Source: Oerskovia merdavium (GTDB lineage: Bacteria > Actinomycetota > Actinomycetes > Actinomycetales > Cellulomonadaceae). Taken from it: a DNA stretch of 64,000 nt. The stretch spans positions 1-64,000 of the forward strand of contig NZ_JACSQF010000004.1 of the NCBI RefSeq assembly GCF_014836755.1. Reading direction: 5' to 3'. This document shows positions 1 to 10,378 of the stretch, in pieces (within the stretch, counting starts at the first letter, position 1; each line of letters begins with the position of its first letter). The translations under genes and the position numbers were made by a program. Under the pieces are notes generated by a model that saw nothing but the letters and a program-made list of their open reading frames with translations, made no database searches and was not told the origin of the DNA.

Positions 1-21
1 GCACACTGTTGAGTTCTCAAG
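1..21 (-). promoter_or_regulatory. rRNA operon leader element (operon continues off left edge)
   Basis: On the minus strand these bases read CTTGAGAACTCAACAGTGTG plus one base. This matches the conserved element in actinobacterial pre-16S leaders (antitermination/processing region), which in mycobacteria and streptomycetes lies between the rRNA promoters and the 16S gene. The 16S gene itself is not in the window, so an rrn operon should begin just left of base 1. The identification rests on recalled leader sequences plus the promoters just upstream. Confidence 0.75.
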
Positions 22-79
22 CAACCGACACGCACCGACTCCAACCCGTTTCCAGGCCTTCACTCGGGGCAACTTCTTA

Positions 80-108
80 AACCTACCAGACCGGCTTCTT
101 CGTTTCAA
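80..108 (-). promoter_or_regulatory. Proximal rRNA promoter
   Basis: On the minus strand TTGAAA (108-103) is followed after exactly 17 bp by TAGGTT (85-80), a good sigma70-type promoter. It would start a leader of about 70 nt running into the conserved rRNA leader element at 21-1. Position and spacing fit an rRNA P2 promoter. Confidence 0.7.
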
Positions 109-277
109 ACCCGGCCGAACCGGGTCGAAACTGGAAGATCGGCACCGTCGTCCGTCCTGGAGGCGCGAGGCGACCAGTTCAAGATCTCGGATTCCAACCC
201 CGGGAACAGCCACTTCGCGGCGGCTCCGAGGAGCTTCGCAGTGGTGTCTGTTTCTCCCTGCCGGGCTGACTTCGAGA

Positions 278-307
278 ACATTACGGGGACGTGAACCCCC
301 AGGTCAA
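278..307 (-). promoter_or_regulatory. Distal rRNA promoter
   Basis: On the minus strand TTGACC (307-302) is followed after 18 bp by TAATGT (283-278). It lies about 200 bp upstream of the proximal promoter, a common tandem arrangement for actinobacterial rRNA operons. Bases 309-492, between this promoter and the WYL gene, show no gene or clear signal. Confidence 0.5.
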
Positions 308-492
308 CCTGGCCGGAGGTGACCCCGGTCACCGCTGCTCCGGACCGTCCGCGCACCTCGCCCCGCGGACTCCTGCGCGCCCGCCACCGCCCGCCGGCAC
401 GGGCGCTGGCACCGCACGCTTCCGCACCTGCGGACTCCCGCGCACGCTCGTCCGCCCCGACGCCCCGCCGTTCCACCAGCGCCGAGCCACGC

Positions 493-1617
493 TCACCGGT
501 TCTCGAGCGCTCCCCGGTACCGCTCTCCCAGCTCACGCACCGCGTCGCGCAGCTCCTGGGGGCCGACCACCTCGAACGGCACGTCGAACATCCCGACCCA
601 CGCCGCGAGGCCGCGCCAGGACCACGAGCCGGCGACCAGACGGGACCTGTCCGGACCGATCGCCTCGACCACGCCCTGGTCCCCGACCCACGGCGCCAGC
701 GCGTCTGCCCGTGCGTGCAGCACCACCTCGCCCTCGACGGGCCACCGGGGGCGCGAGAAGACGTGCGCGACGTACGTGGCGACGTCGGGCTCCTTCCCTC
801 TTCCCTGCCTGTCGCGCCCGCGCGCCCCACCTGCCTGCGCGCCCGCGCCTGGACCGTCCCCGCTCCCCCGGCCGTCCTCCTCGCCCGCCGCGCCCCGCGC
901 GCCGCTCCGGACCGAGCCCGCACCGACCGGCACGGCCGGCAGCGCCCGGTGCGCGAACCGGGGCCCTGTCGGGCTCCTCGGCGTCATGCGGTCGACGCGG
1001 AACGTGCGCCAGTCCTCGCGCTCGAGGTCCCACGCGACGAGGTACCAGCGTCCTCCCCACGTCACGAGGTGGTGGGGCTCGGCCCGCCGCGGGGGCCGGA
1101 AGGCCGCCTCGCCCGAGCCGAGCAGGGGCGAGGACCCGCCGTCGTAGTCGAAGCGCAGCACCTCGCGCGCCCGCACCGCGCTCCCCACCGCGACCAGCAC
1201 GGCCTGGTCCACGACCGGCCGCGCCTCGTCCCGCGCAGACCGGACCGCGGTCACCTCGAGCGCGTCGATGCGTCCGCGCAGCCGCGCGGGCATGACCTGG
1301 CGGATGGTCGCGAGCGCACGGCGCGCAGGTTCCTCGATCCCGCCCACGTGGGTCGTCTGGAGGGCGACCGCGACCGCGACCGCCTGCTCGTCGTCGAACA
1401 GCAGGGGCGGGAGCTCAGCGCCCGCGTCGAGGCGGTACCCGCCGTCGGGCCCCTTGGTCGCGCGTACGGGGTAGCCGAGCTCGCGCAACCGGTCGACGTC
1501 GCGCCGCACGGTGCGCGGGCTGACGCGCAAGCGGTCGGCGAGGGCCTCCCCGGGCCAGTCCCGCCGGGCCTGGAGCAGGGAGAGCAGGGCGAGGAGCCGG
1601 GCCGATGTCTCGAGCAT
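493..1617 (-). CDS. WYL-domain (YafY/DeoR-like) transcriptional regulator
   Basis: 374 aa. Residues 5-60 form an HTH_11-type winged helix (RVSPRTVRRDVDRLRELG) with the typical GGYRLDAG turn after it. The central part carries the WYL domain (VTWGGRWYLVAWDLE), thought to bind a ligand or nucleic acid, and a C-terminal WCX-like region follows. Between them, at about residues 225-285, lies a Gly/Arg/Ala-rich low-complexity stretch not expected in the family. The gene diverges from an ABC exporter 85 bp away, with a 27-bp dyad between them, so it probably controls that exporter and itself. Start ATG with no clear Shine-Dalgarno; a GACGCT element 6 nt upstream suggests a leaderless message. Confidence 0.9.
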   Translation of the reverse strand: MLETSARLLALLSLLQARRDWPGEALADRLRVSPRTVRRDVDRLRELGYPVRATKGPDGGYRLDAGAELPPLLFDDEQAVAVAVALQTTHVGGIEEPARRALATIRQVMPARLRGRIDALEVTAVRSARDEARPVVDQAVLVAVGSAVRAREVLRFDYDGGSSPLLGSGEAAFRPPRRAEPHHLVTWGGRWYLVAWDLEREDWRTFRVDRMTPRSPTGPRFAHRALPAVPVGAGSVRSGARGAAGEEDGRGSGDGPGAGAQAGGARGRDRQGRGKEPDVATYVAHVFSRPRWPVEGEVVLHARADALAPWVGDQGVVEAIGPDRSRLVAGSWSWRGLAAWVGMFDVPFEVVGPQELRDAVRELGERYRGALENR

Positions 1618-1635
1618 GCTCCCAGCGTCGCACGA

Positions 1636-1662
1636 GGTAGCGGACAGAACCTGACCGCTACC
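1636..1662. promoter_or_regulatory. Dyad operator between WYL regulator and ABC exporter
   Basis: Two 12-bp arms, GGTAGCGGACAG (1636-1647) and CTGACCGCTACC (1651-1662), flank a 3-bp centre and differ from perfect symmetry at one pair. The site lies in the 85-bp divergent promoter region, 19 bp upstream of the regulator start and 40 bp upstream of the exporter start. It is the obvious binding site for the WYL protein. Confidence 0.65.
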
Positions 1663-1702
1663 CCCGACAGGGTGGAGTCATCACCCACTCCTGGAGGACA
1701 CC

Positions 1703-2800
1703 GTGATCCACACCCGCTCCCTCACGAAGGACTTCGTCGTGAGCCGCCACGAGACCGTGCACGCCGTGCGCGGGATCTCGCTCGACATCGAGCCGGGCGA
1801 GCTCGTCGCCGTCCTGGGCCCCAACGGGGCCGGCAAGACCACGACCCTGCGCATGCTCACGACGCTCATCGCGCCCACCGCGGGCAGCGCGACCGTCGCG
1901 GGGTACGACGTCGTCGCGCACCCCGCGCAGGTCCGTCACCACATCGGGTACGTCGGGCAGGGCAACGCCGCGGGCCACAACCAGCGCGCCGTCGACGAGC
2001 TCGTGACGCAGGGCGTCGTCTACGGCCTCGACCGTCGGTCCGCGCGGCGCCGCGCCGACGAGCTGTTCGAGGCGCTCGACCTGACCTCGCTGCGCACGCG
2101 CAAGGTCGCGGACCTCTCGGGCGGGCAGCGTCGGCGCCTCGACGTCGCGATGGGCCTGGTCCACGCGCCCTCGCTCCTGTTCCTCGACGAGCCCTCGACC
2201 GGGCTCGACCCGCACAACCGCGCCAACCTGTGGGAGCACGTCCTGCGCATGCGCGCCGATGCGCTCGCGTCGACGGGCGAGCCCATGACGATCGTCCTGA
2301 CGACGCACTACCTCGACGAGGCCGACACCATGGCCGAGCGCGTCGTGGTCGTCGACCACGGCGAGGTCATCGCGGACGACACCGCGGAAGCGCTCAAGAC
2401 GGACCTCGCCGGGGACCGCGTCGTCCTCGAGACCGCCGGGCCCGACGACGGCGCTCGCCTCGCACAGCTCGTCTCCCGGGCCGACGGCGTCCGGGAGGTC
2501 GGGACCGACGAGGCCTCGACCGGCGGCACGCAGGTCACCGCGCGCGTCACGGACGGCCCCGCGCTGCTCCCCGCGCTGCTGCGCGCGGCCGACCACGCGG
2601 GCGTCCCGGTCGCCACGGCCCAGGTCCACCGCCCGACGCTCGACGACGTGTTCCTCGCCCTGACGGGACGCAGCCTGCGCGAGTCGGGCGCAGCGGACAA
2701 GGACGGCGCCTCGGGCGCCGGCGACAGCTCCGGCGCCGCTGACCACGCCACCGCACGGACCACGGAGGGCGCCGCGCTCTCCGGGAAGGACGCAGCATGA
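1703..2800 (+). CDS. ABC exporter ATP-binding protein, DrrA-like
   Basis: 365 aa. Walker A GPNGAGKTT lies near residue 40, signature LSGGQRRRLDVA near 140 and Walker B LLFLDEPSTGLDP near 155, with a switch His in TTHYLDEA. The C-terminal extension after about residue 220 resembles the DrrA subgroup of drug and daunorubicin exporters. Starts at GTG with GGAGG 5 nt upstream. The stop overlaps the next ATG by 4 bp, so ATPase and permease are translationally coupled. Substrate unknown. Confidence 0.93.
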   Translation: MIHTRSLTKDFVVSRHETVHAVRGISLDIEPGELVAVLGPNGAGKTTTLRMLTTLIAPTAGSATVAGYDVVAHPAQVRHHIGYVGQGNAAGHNQRAVDELVTQGVVYGLDRRSARRRADELFEALDLTSLRTRKVADLSGGQRRRLDVAMGLVHAPSLLFLDEPSTGLDPHNRANLWEHVLRMRADALASTGEPMTIVLTTHYLDEADTMAERVVVVDHGEVIADDTAEALKTDLAGDRVVLETAGPDDGARLAQLVSRADGVREVGTDEASTGGTQVTARVTDGPALLPALLRAADHAGVPVATAQVHRPTLDDVFLALTGRSLRESGAADKDGASGAGDSSGAADHATARTTEGAALSGKDAA

Positions 2801-3690
2801 GCACCGTCGACACCACCACCTCCGCCCCCGGCCGTGGGGCGCCCACGGGCACGCGCCACGGCACCGGCCCGACGGCTGGACGTCCCGGCACCCGCCCCGG
2901 GGGCCCGGTCGCGCGCCTGGCCCGGGACACGAGCATCGTCCTGGTCCGCGAGCTGCGCCCGTTGCTCCACGACCCGTTCTCGGTCGTGTTCGGCCTGGTG
3001 CAGCCGCTCGTGTTCCTCGCGCTGTTCGGCCCCCTGCTCGTCGGCACGCTCAGCGGGCAGGACGGGGGTGCGGCCGGGACGCTGGGCGGCAACGTCTGGC
3101 AGTGGTTCGTGCCCTCGATCCTCGTGATGACCACGCTGTTCGGCACCTCGACCACGGGCGCCAACCTCCAGCAGGAGCTCAACACCGGGGCGCACGAGCG
3201 CATGCTCGTCTCCCCGTTGTCCCGCCCGTCGCTGCTCGTGGGGCGCGCGCTCAAGGAGATGGTGCCGATCGCGGCGCAGTCGGTCGTGGTCGTGCTCGTG
3301 ATGCTGCCGTTCGGGTTCGAGCTCTACCCCGTCGGCGCGGTGCTCGGGCTGCTCATGCTCGCGGTCTTCGGCGTCGGCATCGGGTCGCTCAGCTACGCCC
3401 TGGCCCTCGCGGTCCGCAAGCAGGAGTGGATGTTCTGGCTCGTGCAGCAGACGCTGCTCTTCCCGCTCATGATCCTGTCCGGGATGCTGCTGCCCCTCGA
3501 GACCGGGCCGGGGTGGATGCGCGCCGCTGCCCACCTCAACCCCCTGACCTACCTGGTCGACGCCGAGCGCTCGCTGTTCGCGGGCGACCTGACCTCGTCG
3601 GCCGCCGCCTGGGGATGGGTGGCCGCGGTGGTGACCGCCGCCGTCGGGCTGGCCGTGGGGATCCGGACCATGGTGCGCAGCACGGACTGA
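2797..3690 (+). CDS. ABC-2 type transporter permease, DrrB-like
   Basis: 297 aa. A 40-residue polar Gly/Pro/Arg-rich N-terminus is followed by about six membrane segments (LVFLALFGPLLVG, SVVVVLVMLPFGF, LGLLMLAVFGVGIG and others) and the ABC-2 motif region around LLFPLMILSGMLLPLE. It pairs with the preceding ATPase through an ATGA overlap to form a homologue of DrrAB-type exporters in the cytoplasmic membrane. Expression is probably controlled by the divergent WYL regulator. Transcription ends at the 36-bp palindrome downstream. Confidence 0.92.
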   Translation: MSTVDTTTSAPGRGAPTGTRHGTGPTAGRPGTRPGGPVARLARDTSIVLVRELRPLLHDPFSVVFGLVQPLVFLALFGPLLVGTLSGQDGGAAGTLGGNVWQWFVPSILVMTTLFGTSTTGANLQQELNTGAHERMLVSPLSRPSLLVGRALKEMVPIAAQSVVVVLVMLPFGFELYPVGAVLGLLMLAVFGVGIGSLSYALALAVRKQEWMFWLVQQTLLFPLMILSGMLLPLETGPGWMRAAAHLNPLTYLVDAERSLFAGDLTSSAAAWGWVAAVVTAAVGLAVGIRTMVRSTD

Positions 3691-3715
3691 CGCCGCACCA
3701 GGTTCCCGGGACGGA

Positions 3716-3751
3716 GAAGGGGTGGCACGCCCGCGGGCGTGCCACCCCTTC
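3716..3751. terminator. Bidirectional terminator, 36-bp perfect palindrome
   Basis: The bases form a perfect inverted repeat centred on CCGCGG at 3731-3736, with outer arms starting GAAGGGGTGGCACG. It lies between the convergent ABC permease and the RAMA-domain gene and can fold in both transcripts. The left arm ends in a short C/T tract (CCCCTTCCC). Confidence 0.75.
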
Positions 3752-3802
3752 CCGTTCGTCGGCGGCCTCAGCGGCGTCGCGCCGGCCTGCCGCGTCCAGG
3801 CG

Positions 3803-5356
3803 TCAGGCGTACTGCTCGCGGAACGCGTCCGTGAGCGTGGGCCCGCCGTCGCCCAGGCGCCACACGCTCCACCCGTCGGCCGTCGCGGTCCCCGACACCG
3901 CGACCGCTGCCGCGTCCGGGTGACGGAAGCGGGCGCCGTCGGTCAGCTCGATGAATCCGTCCGGGTACAGGACCGCCTCGAAGCGCTGCCCGCGGCGCGG
4001 GCGCGACCAGACGAGCGCGACCGGCGTGCCGAAGGACCGCGCGAGCGCGTGGAGGTCGGGGTCGTCGTCCGGGTCGTCGTCGAGAGCCGGCGCGGGCGGA
4101 GGCGGCGGGGAGGGCACGAGGCCCTGCCCGAGCGGGTCGATCGTGCTCAGGGCGTCGACCACGGGGACGTTCGCGGGCGGCTGGTAGGACAGCGGGTCGT
4201 ACGCGGGCTCCTCGGCCTGGAAGGACTCGCGCGTCAGCACCGACTCGCGCGTCCGGATCGACTCGCGCGTCCGGATGGACTCCCGGGTCAGGATCGAGGA
4301 CCGGCTGGGCGTGCGCGACGAGAGGGCGTCGTCGGGCGGGCTCGAGTACGCCGACGACGACGAGTAGCGGCCCTGCTCCGACGCCTCGTCGCCCGGAGGG
4401 CTCGCCAGCAGCGGGACGGGCGGGACGGTGGGCGGCTCGGGGAGGACGGTCGGAAGGCTCGGCACCGGGCCGGGGACGACCGGCGGGACGCTCAGCTCGA
4501 GGTCCGCAGGGACCGGAGCGGCGGGCACGGGCGCGGGGAGCACCGGGTCGAGGACGGGCTCGAGGCGCCCCGTCTCGGCCATCGACCCCGCGGACGAGCC
4601 GTAGAGAGTCTCCGCGACGTCGAGCTCGGTGCCGCGCCGACGGTCCGCGCGCGAGCGCTGCGTGACGATCGGCAGCTTGCCGGTCAGCGCGCGGCCCACC
4701 GCGACGCCCTCCGCGAAGTCGGCCGTGGCGGCCGCGGACCGGGTCCCGACCGCAGGACGCGCCGGCGCCGCCGGAACCGTCGAGCGCGACCTGCGCTCGG
4801 GGACCAGGGGCGAGACGTCGACGAACCGGCGGCCGTCCGCGCCGTGCATGACCCCGAGCTTGAGGACCGAGACAGACGACCCGGGCTGGCGCAGGAAGTC
4901 GAGGGCGTCCACGATCCCCTCCTCCGCGCTCGAGCAGATGACGATCAGGCGGGCCCCGGTGGCGCGCGACGTGGCTTGCGAGCGGGTCAGCGGGACGTTG
5001 TCGTAGAACGTCGAGACGTCCTGCTGGAAGCGCCCCGCACCCCCGGCGTAGCGGCTCGCGAGCTCGGCGCGCGTGAGCTGGCCGGCCCGGCCCGCATGGT
5101 TCATGGCCCGGGTGAGCGTCTCCTCGGTCAGCTCGGCGACGACCTCGATGACCACGGGCAGCCCGGCCGCGTCGAGTGCCAGGAGATGCGGCTCGTCGAC
5201 CGACGAGCCCTGCCGCACGGGGAAGATCTGCTCACCGAGCAGGCCGTCCAGGTGACCGTCGACCACGCGCTGCGCGACCGTGCCGAACCCCCCGCCCGCC
5301 GGCTGCGACGGGCGGACGAGAACTGGACGCTCGGCGTCCACCTCGAAGAGGGGCAT
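3803..5356 (-). CDS. Modified-DNA-reader (RAMA) protein with NucS/RecB-like N-terminus
   Basis: 517 aa from the ATG at 5356, which has AGGAG 6 nt upstream; an upstream in-frame extension lacks such a site. Residues 52-75 (DEPHLLALDAAGLPVVIEVV) resemble a PD-(D/E)XK nuclease core of the NucS/DUF91 type, with Asp62 and Glu71, but the usual ExK lysine is a valine. Residues 110-200 look alpha/beta. A long Pro/Ser/Asp-rich linker contains four copies of a six-residue IRTRES-type repeat. Residues 442-517 match the RAMA domain, which is thought to read modified bases (TDGARFRHPDAAAVAV, DGWSVWRL). Catalysis is doubtful; binding of modified DNA is an inference. No methyltransferase lies nearby. Confidence 0.75.
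   Translation of the reverse strand: MPLFEVDAERPVLVRPSQPAGGGFGTVAQRVVDGHLDGLLGEQIFPVRQGSSVDEPHLLALDAAGLPVVIEVVAELTEETLTRAMNHAGRAGQLTRAELASRYAGGAGRFQQDVSTFYDNVPLTRSQATSRATGARLIVICSSAEEGIVDALDFLRQPGSSVSVLKLGVMHGADGRRFVDVSPLVPERRSRSTVPAAPARPAVGTRSAAATADFAEGVAVGRALTGKLPIVTQRSRADRRRGTELDVAETLYGSSAGSMAETGRLEPVLDPVLPAPVPAAPVPADLELSVPPVVPGPVPSLPTVLPEPPTVPPVPLLASPPGDEASEQGRYSSSSAYSSPPDDALSSRTPSRSSILTRESIRTRESIRTRESVLTRESFQAEEPAYDPLSYQPPANVPVVDALSTIDPLGQGLVPSPPPPPAPALDDDPDDDPDLHALARSFGTPVALVWSRPRRGQRFEAVLYPDGFIELTDGARFRHPDAAAVAVSGTATADGWSVWRLGDGGPTLTDAFREQYA
4224..4295 (-). repeat. 18-bp tandem repeat inside RAMA gene (4 units)
   Basis: Four consecutive 18-bp units start at 4224, 4242, 4260 and 4278, each close to GACTCGCGCGTCCGGATC on the plus strand. 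They encode the repeated hexapeptide (I/V)(R/L)TRES in the linker of the RAMA protein. The length is a multiple of three, so copy number can change without a frameshift. Confidence 0.85.
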
Positions 5357-5503
5357 CGTGGTCTCCTGCGACTTGTGACACGGCTCGTAACGCAGCCTCG
5401 AACACTGCCGGGGACGGCGGCGTTGCCGCATAGCCTACGACGCCCATGGGTGCACGCCGTAAACGCCCGTTTCACCCTGTGGGATGCCGGTGGCGCACGG
5501 TGC

Positions 5504-5803
5504 TCAGTCGCGCGCGAGGCGCTCCTCGACGCGCTCGACCTTGCCCGTCAGCTCCCCCGTGTGACCTGGGCGGATGTCCGCCTTGAGGACGAGGGAGACC
5601 CGGTGCCCGCCCGCACCGACCGCCTCCGTCGCGCGCTTGACGACGTCCATGACTTCATCCCATTCACCCTCGATCTCGGTGAACATCGACGTCGTCCTGT
5701 TGGGCAGCCCCGAGGCACGGACGATGCGGACTGCCTCGGCGACGGAGTCCGTGACGGACTCGCCGGCACCGAGCGGGGCGACGGAGAAAGCGAAGATGGC
5801 CAT
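5504..5803 (-). CDS. Thiamine-binding protein, MTH1187/YkoF-like (DUF77)
   Basis: 99 aa, the full family length. It has the small ferredoxin-like fold pattern of MTH1187 proteins: MAIFAFSVAPLGAGESV at the N-terminus, the SMFTEIEGEWDEV segment and the C-terminal KADIRPG strand. Family members bind thiamine or hydroxymethylpyrimidine precursors in the cytoplasm. No thiamine genes flank it; it stands alone between convergent and divergent neighbours. Confidence 0.85.
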   Translation of the reverse strand: MAIFAFSVAPLGAGESVTDSVAEAVRIVRASGLPNRTTSMFTEIEGEWDEVMDVVKRATEAVGAGGHRVSLVLKADIRPGHTGELTGKVERVEERLARD

Positions 5804-5894
5804 GCGTCCATCATGCCGCGTCCCTGCGGATCACCGGGCGGGCCCGCGCGGCACACGCGCGCCGTCATCTTCTGCCGGGCTCCGGGGCGCGCCG

Positions 5895-5900
5895 TAGCGT
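5895..5900 (+). promoter_or_regulatory. Leaderless -10 element TAGCGT
   Basis: TAGCGT ends 6 nt before the ATG at 5907 and there is no Shine-Dalgarno. This places the transcription start at or next to the start codon, the common actinobacterial leaderless arrangement. Confidence 0.55.
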
Positions 5901-5906
5901 GGTCGC

Positions 5907-6521
5907 ATGGTCACCAGACGCAGCACGCAGACGGTCGGGGACGACGCGGTCGTGGCCGCGACGGGACAGCCCCGGGCAGCATGGTTCGAGCTCCTCGACG
6001 CGCAGGGCGCGACCGGGTGGACGCACACCCGGATCGCCACCTGGCTCGTCGAGGAGCAGGGGGTCGACGCGTGGTGGGCGCAGTCGCTCACGGTCGCGTA
6101 CGAGCAGGAGCGCGGGATGCGCGAGCCGGGTCAGCGTGCCGACGGCACGTTCGACGTCTCGGTCACCAGGACCGTGGACGCGACGCCCGCTGCGGTCTAC
6201 GCCCTCGTGTCCGACGACGCCGCTCGCGCCGCGTGGTTGGGTCCCGCCCTGGCGGAGGTCGGGGTCGCGGGCGACCTGGACGTCGTCGGGCGGACGATCG
6301 ACCGGTCCGTCCGGCTGCGCTGGCCCACCGAGGCCGTGGGCGGGGCGACCGGCCGCGCACGCCGGGTGCTCCTGACCTTCGACGCGACGAGCCCGGGCGT
6401 GGCGGGCGGGTCCCGGACCCGGGTGGGGGTGAGCTACTCGGGGGTGCCGACGCTCGACGAGGTCGCGCCGCTCAAGGAGTTCTGGAAGCGCCGGCTCGAC
6501 GCGCTCGCGGCGCTGGTCTGA
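5907..6521 (+). CDS. DUF4287 and SRPBCC domain protein
   Basis: 204 aa. Residues 8-80 match DUF4287 (TGQPRAAWFELLDAQGA, THTRIATWLVEEQGV, WWAQSLTVAYEQERG). Residues 85-204 form a START/SRPBCC-like hydrophobic-ligand domain, with SVTRTVDATPAAVYALVSDD at its start and FWKRRLDALAAL at its end. The combination is common in actinobacteria; the ligand and role are unknown. Transcription is probably leaderless from TAGCGT just upstream. Confidence 0.85.
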   Translation: MVTRRSTQTVGDDAVVAATGQPRAAWFELLDAQGATGWTHTRIATWLVEEQGVDAWWAQSLTVAYEQERGMREPGQRADGTFDVSVTRTVDATPAAVYALVSDDAARAAWLGPALAEVGVAGDLDVVGRTIDRSVRLRWPTEAVGGATGRARRVLLTFDATSPGVAGGSRTRVGVSYSGVPTLDEVAPLKEFWKRRLDALAALV

Positions 6522-6565
6522 CGCTCCGGCACGGGCTCGCCGCGCCGGGCGTCCCGCCCTGCACG

Positions 6566-6571
6566 TAGCGT
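6566..6571 (+). promoter_or_regulatory. Leaderless -10 element TAGCGT (endonuclease IV)
   Basis: TAGCGT lies 7 nt before the ATG at 6579, with no ribosome-binding site between. The same hexamer and near-identical spacing occur before the gene at 5907, which favours the ATG at 6579 over the GTG at 6570. Confidence 0.55.
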
Positions 6572-6578
6572 GGGCCCC

Positions 6579-7361
6579 ATGCGTATCGGAGCACACGTCG
6601 ACCAGGCCGACGCCGTCAACCAGGCACGAGCGATCGGCGCCGACCAGGTCCAGGTCTTCCTGGGCGACCCGCAGGGCTGGAAGGGCGCCGAGTTCACGTA
6701 CCCCGGTGGCGCCGAGGCCCTGCGCACAGACGCCGCGGCCGCGGACCTCGACGTCTACGTGCACGCCCCGTACGTCATCAACGTCGCGAGCACCAACAAC
6801 CGCATCCGCATCCCGAGCCGCAAGTCGCTCCAGAAGATCGTCGACGGAGCGGCAGAGATCGGCGCCAAGGGCGTGATCGTGCACGGCGGCCACGTGACCG
6901 CGGCCGACGACGTCGCGGTCGGCTACGACAACTGGCGCAAGGCGATCGACGCGCTCGACGCCAAGGTCCCTGTGCTGATCGAGAACACCGCGGGCGGGGC
7001 CAAGTCGATGGCCCGGACGATCGAGAGCATCGGGCGGCTGTGGGACGCGATCGGGGCTGCGGAGGGCGGCGACCAGGTCGGGTTCACGCTCGACACGTGC
7101 CACGCCTGGGCGGGCGGGATCGACCTGAGCACCGCCGCGGACCAGGTGCGCGCCGTGACCGGGCGGATCGACCTGGTGCACGCGAACGACAGCCGGGACA
7201 CGTTCGACTCGGGGGCCGACCGCCACGCGCACTTCGGCGACGGGCTCATCCCGCCCGACGAGCTGGTCGCGGTCGTCGCCTCGGCCGGGGCGCCCGTCAT
7301 CTGCGAGACGCACGGCGACATGGGCCCGGACATCGCCTGGCTGCGCTCGCGGCTGGGCTGA
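6579..7361 (+). CDS. nfo: Deoxyribonuclease IV (AP endonuclease, Nfo family)
   Basis: 260 aa TIM-barrel AP endonuclease of the EndoIV family, which cuts 5' of abasic sites in base-excision repair using three metal ions. Visible metal-ligand motifs are [46 protein letters not shown] and ICETHGD, in the family order. Slightly short compared with E. coli Nfo but complete. Monocistronic, leaderless promoter, terminator hairpin downstream. Confidence 0.93.
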   Translation: MRIGAHVDQADAVNQARAIGADQVQVFLGDPQGWKGAEFTYPGGAEALRTDAAAADLDVYVHAPYVINVASTNNRIRIPSRKSLQKIVDGAAEIGAKGVIVHGGHVTAADDVAVGYDNWRKAIDALDAKVPVLIENTAGGAKSMARTIESIGRLWDAIGAAEGGDQVGFTLDTCHAWAGGIDLSTAADQVRAVTGRIDLVHANDSRDTFDSGADRHAHFGDGLIPPDELVAVVASAGAPVICETHGDMGPDIAWLRSRLG

Positions 7362-7364
7362 GAG

Positions 7365-7386
7365 GCCCGACGGCGCAGCTCACCGC
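7365..7386 (+). repeat. Dispersed 22-bp motif, copy 1
   Basis: The 22 bases beginning GCCCGACGGCGCAGCTCACC start 4 bp after the endonuclease IV stop and recur identically at 27286-27307 inside a dehydrogenase gene. Related 15-20 bp copies lie at 39005, 54368 (reverse) and 57798 (reverse). No function is evident. Confidence 0.6.
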
Positions 7387-7429
7387 GGGCGTCCGGGGGC
7401 GGTGGGCGTCGGCCGAGCATGCGGAGGGC

Positions 7430-7454
7430 GTCCGTCCTCGGGTCGAGGACGGAC
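7430..7454. terminator. Bidirectional terminator hairpin
   Basis: GTCCGTCCTCG (7430-7440) and CGAGGACGGAC (7444-7454) form a perfect 11-bp stem with a 3-nt loop between the convergent endonuclease IV and PEP carboxylase genes. There is no T-tract, as is usual in high-GC actinobacteria. Confidence 0.65.
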
Positions 7455-7478
7455 GACCAGCGCATGTCCGACGAGAGG

Positions 7479-10157
<2,679 letters not shown>

Positions 10158-10165
10158 AGGTCGGA

Positions 10166-10171
10166 AGCCTA
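10166..10171 (-). promoter_or_regulatory. Leaderless -10 element TAGGCT (ppc)
   Basis: On the minus strand TAGGCT sits 8 nt upstream of the ppc GTG start with no ribosome-binding site in between. Confidence 0.5.
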
Positions 10172-10292
10172 AGTGCTCCGGGTCCCGGCGCGTCCATGCG
10201 TCTGCCTGGTGGTCGGTCCGGGTCGGCCCGCGAGGGGCTCCCGGACCGCGAGAGCGCGCCCCGGGGAGCGGTCGGTTCCCCGGGCAGCACGA

Positions 10293-10321
10293 CGCCCGGG
10301 CGAGGAGACCTCGCCCGGGCG
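10293..10321 (-). terminator. Terminator of pyridoxine kinase gene
   Basis: A perfect 13-bp stem, CGCCCGGGCGAGG (10293-10305) with CCTCGCCCGGGCG (10309-10321), encloses a 3-nt loop about 60 bp downstream of the kinase stop and upstream of the ppc promoter on the same strand. Confidence 0.7.
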
Positions 10322-10378
10322 CGTGACGTCGTCGGGCCGGGCGCGACCACCCTGGCGCCGCACCCCTCCCGTGCCGTG

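Noticed and set aside
319-2742. 807-aa plus-strand open frame
   Set aside because: It overlaps the WYL gene antisense and the ABC ATPase in another frame; no conserved motif and no ribosome-binding site.
2308-3534. 408-aa minus-strand frame opposite the ABC operon
   Set aside because: His/Glu/Arg/Gln-rich antisense shadow; the plus strand has complete ABC motifs and translational coupling.
3722-6568. 948-aa plus-strand open frame
   Set aside because: It runs antisense to the RAMA and thiamine-binding genes and out of frame with the SRPBCC gene, with low-complexity Arg-rich translation and no domain.
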